NCBI GenBank assembly: GCA_941918925.1
Contig: OW799233.1
Span: 176,917,235 to 176,981,234, forward strand
Direction of reading: 5' to 3'
DNA from: Phyto melanocephala
Taxonomy: Eukaryota; Arthropoda; Insecta; Diptera; Rhinophoridae
Length of the DNA: 64,000 bases
Shown: positions 12,601 through 25,141 of the stretch, one piece after another
How the letters are laid out: every line of letters begins with the position of its first letter
Position numbering within the stretch: position 1 is the stretch's first letter
Position numbers and translations under genes: made by a program
Notes under the pieces: generated by a model
Database searches by the model: none
The model's input: the letters and a program-made list of their open reading frames with translations, nothing else
Told to the model about the DNA's origin: nothing

Positions 12601-15600
12601 GTCGCATCAAAAATGTGCTTCCTATATAAAGTGGTGGATTTTTGACAAAAATGTTAAACCTATGGCGAAAAATAGTTATAACACGCACAGTGTTTGCATT
12701 AGCAAACAATCATAGGGTTTAATTGTCACTTGTTGGAAAACCACTTAAGGCCATGACTGACTATCAGATTTAGTCGTTCGATATGTCAAAAATTGTATGT
12801 GTGTTCAGAAAGTGTGATAGTGTGGACACAAAGTGCACATGTGTGACAGATTTTTTGACAAGTGTGTCCGATTTGATAATCTTTTGAAAATTTTCATAAA
12901 ATAATAGTTTCTGTGCGATCAGAGTTGCTTTTTCTAAGCAAGTATGACAGTGTGGCATCCAATAACACATTTTGTTGCGATTTTTTCATGTAGGACAGAA
13001 AACTATCAGATTTTTATTTGACATAATCGCACGACTTTGTAGGATAGTCAGTCATGGCCTTTACTAAAGCTTTGAAATGTTAAATGTTATCAATTGTCAC
13101 TTGCCTTAGTTGAGGTGTAAAGAGTGCAACAAAGTGATACTCTAAGAATATGCAAGAATTTTTAGTTAAATCTTGACTACTAATTGATTCGCTACAAATC
13201 AGCTTAATTGAATAAAATTAAAAAAAAAAATTAAATAATTTGAAATAAAGAAGAAGAGAAAATTTCAACAAGTCGAATTTAAAAAAGTCGAAATATCTTT
13301 TTTTTAGAAGTACATACATATATTTGGAAGAAACACTAATGCCAGTCCCATAAAGAAACATTTTCCCTTAAACTTTAAGCAGTACAACACTTTTAAATAA
13401 AGGGTGGTTAAATTTAAAAGGGTCGATGTTGAATGCGAACCACACGTAAACGTCAAGTTTTTTTCTGAATTTCTTTTGAAATTTCTCAATTTTAGACCAA
13501 CTTATGAACCATGAAAAGATACACCATCGAGCAATGCGTTGAAGTTATTCAGGCTGATATGAAAATGGGCGTTCAAATCAAAATGCATTTCGTGCACTTC
13601 GTACTTCTTTTGGTCAACATAATCGTTTAAATTCGTCCATCGGGAGAATTGTGAAAAATATTTAATACTAGCTTGTGCCCGCGACTTCGTCTGCGTTGTT
13701 ATCGGAATAAAAGGTAGACTAAGTATTAACAACAATAATAATATTTACAACACAAACAACTCGTTTAGGATGTGTGATGATGAGCTTGCTAACGACTTCG
13801 TGTTATTATCGTGATAAAAAGTAGCCTATGTGTTAATCTAGGTTGTTATCTACCTATGTGACGAATTTCATTTAGTTCCGTTCAGCCGTTTTTGCCTGAT
13901 TGAGTAACAAATATCCAAACATACAAACATTCACATTTATTATATTAATAGGATTCAGCAAATGCATTCTTAGTTTGTTGAACGGAAAACATTGCTGTTT
14001 TTCGCGATAATGTGGCAAAAGAGCAGTCAACCTCGACTCGTCATAATGCCCAACAATTGAACATCAACATTAAATCATACCAATATTATCATAATAAAAA
14101 GAAATGACAATAATTTCCTAAATAATTTCGGCCCTTAAAATTTAACCACCCTTTATAAAAGATGACAAGCTTATAATTGTAAGATCATGTTTGTTGCTTC
14201 TTGTTTGTGTTTTTTTTTAATATTTCTCTTTTTCTCCTCAACCTCGTTCATCTTGGTTTTTATGCGTGGTAGTTATTTTACATGAATCAATATTTACTCA
14301 CTGTTAATTTTATATTTAATTTGAGAAAATGTATTTCCTGACGCACTGTTTGGCACAGTCCTGTAATTGCATGTTTTGTTGCTGGATACACACTGAACAG
14401 AGGCACGGGCACGTCTGGTATACGATGACCCAGGATGCTAAAGTCCAGTTAAGTAAAAAAAAAAAAAAAAATAAGAAAAAGAAAAAATTAATGTGAAATG
14501 ATAAATAGTAGCATTCATGTACTTAAGTAAATAAGTGGAAAACACTGTGTATGCGTATAAGTTTTCATATAATTACAATAAACGTATGTTAAAAATAACT
14601 GTATTTAAGGGTATGAATTAATATAAAAAACATACACATTCACAGACAAAATCTCTCACATTTATTTTTTTAAGCTCTTTAAGTTAAACACATGATAAAA
14701 AGTTCAATGTCTTTTCTATGTGTTTGTTTGTCCAACTGTTGTGCTTGTGTGTATGTGAGTTTTATGTGCATCAGATCAGAGGGTATATAAAGAAAAATAT
14801 AAGAGAAGTTGTATGAAATTTTAATAAAATTGAACCATCAAAAGTGATTAAAATTAATTGGACTTTTTTTTATTTAAAAATTAATTATTATGTAAATTTC
14901 TTCGATCTTTTTTTATTAATATATTGTTTTTATTTATTCGAGCTTAAGATCACTTTTTTTATAAAAATTATTTTTTTTATTCCGATATTTCGCTACCACA
15001 TTGGGTAGCTTCTTCAGGGAAAGTTTTTACAATTTATAACAATTAAAATATTAAAATTGTTCAAAAACAAATTTTTTAAAAAAGGCGGGAAAATTTTTTG
15101 TTTACATTTAAAATAACAAACGAAAATTCAAATACATACATATATCATAAAAAATATTTTTGTCAACAATTTTATAATTTTTTTTTTTTTTTTTTTTCAA
15201 AAAAGGCGGGAAAATTATTTTGTCAACATTTAAAATATTGTACAAACAAAAATTTAAATACATACATACATATAAAATATTACAAATTACAAAAACTTTT
15301 CAAATATTATACAAACAAAAAATACAGATATTATACAAACAAAAAATACAGATGCATATAATATATTATATTAAAACTAACTAACTAAAAAACTAACATA
15401 GTTCTAGACCTTATTAACTAATAGCCTATAATTCTGTGCAACATTAGCTGTATCAGTCTTATAATTAATTCTTTGTGTATACGGTACTTTTATAATTTGC
15501 AACATTTCCAATATATATCTACGTCTATAGTTATTCTCTGTATTTAAAACTGTTGTGTTTTCAAAATCAGGATAATGATTGGAATTAGTGCAGTGTAATG

Positions 15601-18600
15601 ATAATGCAGTTTTTTGTGCAGTTGTTGTGTTCCTGTTTTTTTGGTCTGACTTATGTCCAGCTAACCTAGTTTTAAGTTTATTTTTCGTTGTACCTACATA
15701 TACCTTATCACAAGTTTCATTATTATTACCACTACATGGTATTTTATAAACTAAATTAGACCTATCGAATTTATCTATTCTATCCTTCGTTTTACTAAAT
15801 AATCTACCTAATGTGTTATACATTTTATGGGCCATTGTATATTTCCTACTGTCATAAATCTGAGATTTCTCCAATCTTTCAGATAAAAGAGGAACATAAG
15901 TTGCTGATTTATGAATTTTAGGTTCAATAATAGTTCTTGCATCTAAATTGTCCTGTTTTTTAAATTGACTTATCAATCTACAAATCAACTGGGTCGGATA
16001 ATTATTATCAATTAAAATATTCTTAATATTCTCTATATTCTTTCTATGAAATACCTTATCACTAATCTTCAAAATTCTCTCAATTAGATTTCTCGCTGTA
16101 TTTATGATAATTCTCTTCGGGTGTTTTGAATAATAATTAATGATTCTTCCAGAAGACGTGGGCTTCTGGTACCAATCCATTAATAATTGTTCACCCTTTC
16201 TTATTACTAATGTATCTAAATAAGGAATTTTCGAGTTACATTCTTTTTCAATAGTAAATTTTATATTATCATGAAAAGAATTGAAAGTTGTTAATAAATC
16301 ATCAACAATTTGATTAGGAACAATCAAAAATAAATCATCAACATATTTCGTAATTATTTTTGGTTCCATATCTAATTTTCCAATACAACAGTCTAATAAT
16401 TTCTCCATAACAATATCTGCTATAATAGGAGAAGCTGGAGATCCCATAGGAAGCCCTTTCTGTTGTATATATATCCTATTATTATATCTGAAATATCTAT
16501 TATCGATTATACAAAATTTCAGAATACGTAGAAAAAGATTCTTATCTATCATTGTATATTCCTCTATCAATTCCCATTTTTCGTTTATAATATCTAAAGC
16601 TACGTCTATTGGTATACTTGGAAATAAAGATACAACATCAAGTGAAATTAACTTTTCACTATCTTGTATCTTCAAGTTCCGTATTTTTTCTCTAAATTGT
16701 AAAGAATTCTTTACATTATATTTAGAGTTTTCAGTTAACTTCTTTAGAATATTTGTAATATATCTACAAAGTTCATAAGATGGAGAGTTAACAAAAGAAC
16801 ATATTGGTCTCAAAGGAAATTGTTCCTTATGAATTTTTGGTACACCATATAATCTAGGAGCTGTAGATACATTAGTTTTCAATTTGTTTTTCTCCGAAGA
16901 TGTAATAATCTTCAATTTAAAAAGATCCTCAACTAAACTATTATTCATAGTTTGTAACTTTGTTGTTGGATCCTTATCTAATAATCGGTATGTGGTAATA
17001 TCACCCACAATGTCATTCATCCTCAAATTATAATCACACCTATTCATTGCCACAGTAGTATTACCCTTGTCCGCATTCAAAACAAGTAGGTCCTTATTGC
17101 CCTTCAAAAATTTATCAGTCCTATTAACCTTATCCAATAAAAATTTGTCCGTATTTGTCAATCGTTCCCTATTCAAATGATTATCAATTATACCTGTAAA
17201 TTTATTCCTCGCAATTTCCTGTTCCTCTTTTTCTGTCAATGTCTGTATAAAATCCTCACCATCTGCAATAACATTAATAATTGGAAAATTATCCCTTTTA
17301 ACTGGTAGTGCATGTTTCTTTCCTAAAGAAAGAACCCACTGTACATCAGTCGGGATATCAACGTCTGATTTGTTCACAAACCATTTCCTATTTTGTCTAA
17401 TACCTAGGTCCTTTTTATGTAAATCAATTAAACAAACAAACTTTCTCTTATGTACCTCTTTTATCTGCATACTGAAAATCTTGGCTAACCTATCTTGGTG
17501 TACAATGAAATTGTTGAAAGCATCTCTTTCTAAAAAGCATCTTAAATTATTAGTAATTAATTCTAATTCCTTGGAAACTTGCTTCAATAATTCATGTTTC
17601 TGTCTTATTGCCAAATTCAGAATCTTGTTTTGTAAAAATTGTATCTGTTTTGAAACTGATCCTTGAATTTTCGGTATTGGATTTTCCTCAAAAAGATTAA
17701 AAATATTCTTAGTGGAGTTCTTTATAAATTTCGGAATTATACCTGTGTTGCGGCAACGAATTAAAAAAGTTATAGCTGCCTTAATTTTAACTATTTTATC
17801 CCTAATAGTTTTATACCTATTAACACTTCTTCTAAATTCCTGATTAGATTTAAAATTGTAGTAATGATTGCTGCAGTTCATTTTCGTCTTCTGGTTAATG
17901 GCCCATAAAATGTATAACACATTAGGTAGATTATTTAGTAAAACGAAGGATAGAATAGATAAATTCGATAGGTCTAATTTAGTTTATAAAATACCATGTA
18001 GTGGTAATAATAATGAAACTTGTGATAAGGTATATGTAGGTACAACGAAAAATAAACTTAAAACTAGGTTAGCTGGACATAAGTCAGACCAAAAAAACAG
18101 GAACACAACAACTGCACAAAAAACTGCATTATCATTACACTGCACTAATTCCAATCATTATCCTGATTTTGAAAACACAACAGTTTTAAATACAGAGAAT
18201 AACTATAGACGTAGATATATATTGGAAATGTTGCAAATTATAAAAGTACCGTATACACAAAGAATTAATTATAAGACTGATACAGCTAATGTTGCACAGA
18301 ATTATAGGCTATTAGTTAATAAGGTCTAGAACTATGTTAGTTTTTTAGTTAGTTAGTTTTAATATAATATATTATATGCATCTGTATTTTTTGTTTGTAT
18401 AATATCTGTATTTTTTGTTTGTATAATATTTGAAAAGTTTTTGTAATTTGTAATATTTTATATGTATGTATGTATTTAAATTTTTGTTTGTACAATATTT
18501 TAAATGTTGACAAAATAATTTTCCCGCCTTTTTTGAAAAAAAAAAAAAAAAAAAATTATAAAATTGTTGACAAAAATATTTTTTATGATATATGTATGTA

Positions 18601-21600
18601 TTTGAATTTTCGTTTGTTATTTTAAATGTAAACAAAAAATTTTCCCGCCTTTTTTAAAAAATTTGTTTTTGAACAATTTTAATATTTTAATTGTTATAAA
18701 TTGTAAAAACTTTCCCTGAAGAAGCTACCCAATGTGGTAGCGAAATATCGGAATAAAAAAAATAATTTTTATAAAAAAAGTGATCTTAAGCTCGAATAAA
18801 TAAAAACAATATATTAAAAATTAATTGTGTCAATCAATAACTTATGCTTAAATATTTTCTGATTTGGAGAAAAAAAAAATCACAGAAATGCTTTTAAAGG
18901 ATATATTTATAAGGAAGAAGAGTCATTCGTAAAATGTTTGTTATTGAAATAAAAACATATGAGTGAACATATGTATCTTAAATATGAAAAATATCTTAAA
19001 AAAAAGTTTAAAGTTAATTAATGTTTAAAAATAAATTTAAATTTAAAACGAAACACTCGATATAAGCTTTTAATATTACAAACTGATATTAATAATATAG
19101 TTGTTATAATTTCTATCAAATATATTGAGGCAACACTATTACAAACTAAAACCACTAACATCATGATATTGAGACTTGCTGTAGAGTAAATATCTGGTTT
19201 TTAGCTGTTAGGGTCATATTGTCAAAATTTGGCAGACGCCATTTGATATAAAATTTAAGAAATTGCGGAACCGCGTTAAAATGGCTATTTTTTTAACCAC
19301 ATATCGACTCCTGTGCGCGAAATTATCATATGTTACAAAAACAACATTTTACAGGAGAACGTTTTTATTACTTTCAAATAAATAAAAATGTAAATAACAC
19401 TTCTACATACGATAAAATGTACACAGTGTTATCTCCATAACTAAAACTATTATCGCTGTAATATTTTATCAGCAGATGAATTAATGAATATAGAACCAAT
19501 TTGCATAAAAAAGACGACTTCTAAAAAAACGTAACAAACGATATTTTCGCGCACAGGGATCGATATATGTAGTTGTAAATTTTGAACAAAAACGGAATAA
19601 TAAAAATAAAATGATTGAGTACAATTTGTAAAAAGCATTAAAATCAAGGCACATTTATTTATCGGTAGTCTTGTTTCGTCAGCTGATTATTTTTTTCTTC
19701 ACTTATTCACTAAATTTCAACTGTCACAGTCTATAGATAAAAAACAATTTTCTGTTCTCTCTCACTTATATCAAATGTCAAACTTTGTACATAAAAAATA
19801 TAAACAAAAAAGTTCTTTCCGAACTGTAAATTACCTGATGAATTAATATGACTTGATTAAAATATTAAATTTTATGTAAGAGTATGTGTGCAAAAGCAAA
19901 TGCTAAGGAAAAGTAAAAAATATAAAAAATAAAAACTAAATAATGCAGGAAATGGAAAAGTTAATTTGATCCTTCTATGATTAATACTATTGATGTCTAA
20001 GAAATATTTTTTTACCACTTTTAATTAAATATTTATAAAAAACTAGCTGACTCGGTCCGTGTTGCTGGCCCTAAAGGAGCTAATGCACGGCATGTTTTTT
20101 ACATCTGACTTGTCAAATTCTCCACTGCTAACACAAACATGTCGTGTGTTACCTTTAAAACATTACATCTGTAAAAAAACATGTGTTGAGACATCTGACA
20201 AAATTTTAATTAGAGCGCGCTCTATTTTCTTCTGTCAAAACATGTGACATCAGCCGTTGGCAGAAATCTCTGCTGCTGCAAAGCAGTCAGCGTAAAAGAA
20301 CAATTTTGACAGACATGTAGATTTACATATGTCTCACAAATTTTAAAGTCAGATGTAAAAAACATGCCGTGTATTATAGCCTTAAGCAAACATTAGTGTT
20401 GTATTACCACACGATTCAAATTGAGCTTTTAACGAAATTTACGGCCTTCAAATAAAAATCCATGGAATACCTATCCTAAAGTTTTTTTACAGAATAACTT
20501 ACATGGTGTAGGCATGGTCTCAATCTTATTACTTCATCTTAAGGCCAGCGGAGAGACAATGTTTTTTGTTTTTGTTTTGGTGTAAAACGTATAAGTTTTT
20601 TGGCGTGCCAACTCGAGAGCAAGCCACATACAACTGGCTATATAAAAAACATTAATTTTCCAAAAATAAACCAGCAATAGTATATGATTAGCTTTGTGCT
20701 TTGTTGATGGTAATAGCAAAGGCAAAACGCAGAGAGAATTGGAGTTGTTTGAATTGAAATGGTAAATAGTTGGAAATTATCGGAATTAGTGGAATAAGTA
20801 CGTCTTCGCCTTTGAATCTGCCACCGATAATTGTTGCCTCGATTAAATTTGGTGAACATTGAACGGTTGAATTTGATGGTCAATCTGGTTCCGTTGCATA
20901 ACTTCGGTGCGTTTAAGTTGCGAATAAGAATTACCGGTGATCCAACCTTTAATGTTAGTACATGCGGTGGCATTTCGGGTGGTTGAAATGAATTTAAAAA
21001 TTCAGTGGGATAATTGACGGCTTGTTCTTCATCCATTTCTGTGTCGATCGATTTGTATTTGAATTTTTTGCCGGACAGTTTCAATTGAATTTGTTCATTG
21101 AGCTGTAAATATTTTTTGTAAATACACCGAAAACTCGGATCTTTGAATGCAACATTTCGAAAGTTTTAAAATTTTGATATTGGATCATTATTAACATAGG
21201 TTTTTTGTAAATATCTTCGGAACTACATAACCGATTTAAGAGTTTGATATCTCGTTTTAAAAAACATGCAACGTCTTTATAAAATAAAATAAAAAAACAA
21301 ACAAAATAAATATATGTATATGTCATTGGTGATGAAATATGAAAATTGGGTTTTGCCACGCCCCTTCGCCCGCAGATCGAATATCAAAAATCAGACTACA
21401 CAGTGTTCTTAAAAGGAAATATTATATATTAGTGCTACTGTAAAACTAAAATGTAAAAATTCATTTTAAAAATAAATGTTAAAACATTAAGAAATTATGT
21501 CCAACATTTCTCTTTATTCAAATATTATTAATTTTTAAATCCCACACCACCATAAGTATTAAGGGTGTTATGTATTTCTGGCGCAGTTCAAAACAAATAA

Positions 21601-24600
21601 TTCCCCCACTTCGTCTGAGTATATCGATCAGCTTAGAATCAGATAATAAGAAATATCGATAAATTCGTTTTCCTGACCATCTGTCTATGTATACTTTGTA
21701 ATCAAAGAGCAAAATTTTTTTAGTTTTTCTTTCCTATGTAATCTTTTAACAACTTTATCTAGTCTCCACATAAATTTCCCACCTTTAGTGGAGTATAATT
21801 TTTACAGTCCACTTATTATTAAAATTTGTATTTAACCCTTATGGGAGTAACAAAAAAGATAAAATTTTAACAGACTGACACATTTTTCGTAGAAAATTTT
21901 GATAATTTTTATGATTCTAATTCCATTTAAAAGTGATTTCAAAAATACGCGTTTTATAATTAATTTCATCTAACAAACTAGAATTCACTGCAAATAAGTT
22001 TAATGAAATAGAAATCTGCCTTCTGAATTCTATGTTTGTAAATGGGTCAGTTGTGGAATTATCCTTAACACCTATAAAATTGTGAAAAATATTAGATTTG
22101 ATATAGAATTACCGACAAAAATCTCAATTAAATTTTTTGATGATCAGCTCAGTAATTAAATAGATCCAGCCTCCAAATAACGCCTTTTTCCAAAATCAGC
22201 TTTTGGGAAAGGAAAATTAAGTGAAGAATAATGCTAATATTGCCAATAGTATGAGGGAAAAACCTAGGTTTGCCCATTTTTCGTCTATAAATGATAACGA
22301 AGTTTATTTTAAACAAGACAGTACTACGTCCCACGTAAGTAACGATACCATCGCTCTTTTGAGTGGAAATTTTCCTTACCGTGTGACTTTCCGACGATCA
22401 AAATCGACTATCGGGATCTTTTAATTTAAAATCTTCAGATTTTTTCCTGGGACTAAATGAACGACAAGGTCTATGGCTCACAATCGATTCAAGACTTCAC
22501 AGATCGAACTCGTGAAGTTATCAAGCAGCAAATTTTTTATTGGTAAAGGAAAATTACATGAAGTGAAAAAAATAATACAAGTACAACTATGACCGCTTTT
22601 CGACTGATAGTATTTTCCATTATTATGGCAAAATTTTTTCTTTACAATTAAATCAACAAACGCTGATTTCCCTTTAAAATGCTTATTTTTTACATATCGA
22701 AATAAAACTATTATTAGACGACTCTATAGTTAAAATTATGAAATTGCCATTAAAGATTCAGTTTAAATAAAATTGGTTGACAAAACCATTTTATTCGGTT
22801 ACACAGAATTTGTTCAACTACCTTGATACATATACTGTTTATATACATATATATGTATATTCTATTAATTTTTTTTAAATCATTTTGATTTTCGTTTTAA
22901 AAGAAAAAAGAGTGAATCACAAGATATTGTCGTAGAAATTTTGCCCAATTTAGTTAAAAAACCCGTATCAAAACAATTTAAAAAATTATGTTCTTAAGAA
23001 TGTTCGACGACATGCGTTATTTAAAAAATTTTACTAATTAATAAAATACTACTCCGTTGTTTATTTGTTTTATATTCACTGTGTTTATAAAGACTACAAT
23101 GTTGTTTAAGTGAATTTTATTTGAAAACAATTTGAAACAGTTAAACTTTGGTTTATAAATTTTGATTTTTAGTTATTTTAAAATTCAAAAAAATATTTCC
23201 CGCCTCTAACTGTTTAAGAATTACTGTAGTTACAATATGAGCACACAGATACACACACACACAATCATATTTTTTAATTAGTATAGATATTGCAAGTGTT
23301 TGCCTTCAACAGCAATTAAGTTTAACAATAACAATAACGATGGCCATCATAATAATTCAGCCAGCGTTCAATAGATCTAAAGATAAGTTCAAATTAACAA
23401 CACTCATACGCTTATATGCACAGATGAACCAACAATTTTCACAAACATAATGTGCTTTTGTTTTCTTGTTTTTTTTTTTGTTCATACACAACTTTTGTTT
23501 GGTTTTGTTTATTAATAATTTCCATGCAAATGATTTTTTGATGCGTTGCTTTTTTTTGGAGGGTAAGTATTTAAAACATTACAAAAAATTAAATTAAATT
23601 TTTATACAATTTCATATTAAAAACAAGTAAAAGCGCTATATTCGGCCGTGCCGAATCTTATATACCCTTCACAACGTGTAGTCATGCAATAACAGTAAAT
23701 TCACGTATGTATGTTAAAAAAAACAAAAAAAAAATTAAAAAAAAATTAAAAAAAAAAAAATTAAAAAAAAAAATTAAAAAAAAAAAAATTATTATATACA
23801 TATATAATATATATAAAACAAAAAAAAAATAAAAAAAAAATTAAAAAAAAAAAAAATAAAAAAAAATAATAATAAAAATATATATAATATATTAAATAAA
23901 AAATAAAAAAAAAATAAAAAAAAAATTAAAAAAAAAAATTTTAAAAAAATTTAAAAAAAATTTTTTTTGCCTCAGCTGGGATTCGATGCCACGTTTTCTC
24001 TAACCAGTATACACGTTTGTATGTATGTATGTTGTTGTTGTAATGTTGTTTTTATGAAAAGAAAATCGAGGTGGTCGTGGGTTTTTGCTCATATCTCAGT
24101 TGTTTATGTACCGATGTTTCTGATTTTCAATACCGATCTACTCCCGAATATTTCTGATATTTTAATACCTTACCCGGGTCCAACCTATGTCGGGGGGCTT
24201 CAAAAAGTTGATTTCAACATACACACGGACAGACGGACAGACGGACAGACGGACAGACGGTCAGGGCTTAATCGACTCCTCCATTCATAAGCTTTCAGAA
24301 AATATATACTTTATGGGGTCGGAAATGAAAATTGTAGAAATTTCACACGGAATGACAAACCTATATATACCCTTTTTCACTGTGTGAAGGGTATAATAAA
24401 TGAAATAAATATATGCAAAACACATACATACATATATGTATGTATATGTACGCAATTATGTTTGTAAAAGTTTATGATTTCACAAAAAACAAAGTCAACA
24501 TAAAGAAAAAGCTTAAAAGAGCTAGAGAGAAGGCTAAGTGCAATTGAGTTTATTTAATACAGTTCGCATTAAAATACAAAAATCAAATTTATATTTATAT

Positions 24601-25086
24601 GTACATACATACATACAAATGTATGCATAAGTATATCTTTACAAATGCATACGCATGTAAGAGTATTTAAAAATTATTTGTTCATTTGCGTGCATATGCT
24701 CGTAGCTGGCATAAGGCATCCGACAGATTTTGTATATGTGGTTGTTTATAGATGTATGCATGCATAAAATGACATTATGCATTATATCTCGTAAATACTT
24801 AATTGTGTTTAATAATTGAGTTATTCTGCGTTTTATTTATATTTAATGCTCACATATGCCAAATGAAAATAAAATACATCCTCATCACACTTCACCAATA
24901 ACAGCAAAAACATTTCACTTTCAAAGAGGTTTTTGTGAACGTATTCACTTTAACATATGTATATCAGATGCATATACGAACATAGGTATGCATGGAATGT
25001 ATGTATGTAGGATTCAAGCAAGATTCACTCTAATACAATGGTGGACAAAAGATGGCGAAAACTATATAAATTCAAATTGTTGTTTT

Positions 25087-25141
<55 letters not shown>

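Larger units (their letters stand above)
6695..14301 (-). other. SDR intron 4 (7.6 kb)
   Basis: Runs between a GTGAG donor (14297-14301) and a TTTTTTAG acceptor. It contains a DINE-like copy, a degenerate DINE-like copy, a foldback MITE, a TIR MITE, a Harbinger-type MITE and a mariner with a nested repeat. Between these, 8510-9900 and 11700-12250 hold AT-rich sequence with short GAT and trinucleotide runs and no gene I can recognise. Confidence 0.8.
14917..18816 (-). mobile_element. Penelope-like retroelement with inverted arms
   Basis: 3.9 kb. The main unit runs on the minus strand with a full RT-endonuclease frame. Its 3' portion, about 920 bp (14917-15836), is repeated as an inverted copy at 17897-18816 in front of the gene, so both outer ends are the element's 3' terminus. 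The coding parts of both arms encode identical residues. This matches the pseudo-LTR arrangement known for Penelope elements, here in the inverted form. A 13-bp direct repeat (TTAAAAATTAATT) at 14874-14886 and 18814-18826 may be the target duplication, with 30 extra bases on the left. Little decay suggests a recent insertion. Confidence 0.9.

Noticed and set aside
15098..15361. An 87-residue frame on the plus strand, repeated exactly at 18372-18635 on the minus strand
   Set aside because: It is the antisense side of the Penelope arms' 3' untranslated part, AT-rich, with no motif. The exact repeat comes from the inverted arms.
23967..24387. Two overlapping open frames of 107 and 66 residues
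   Set aside because: Both lie in a DINE-like repeat; the same sequence in copies A and C is open in other ways, and the residues are translated GACGGACA and ATGTATGT repeats.
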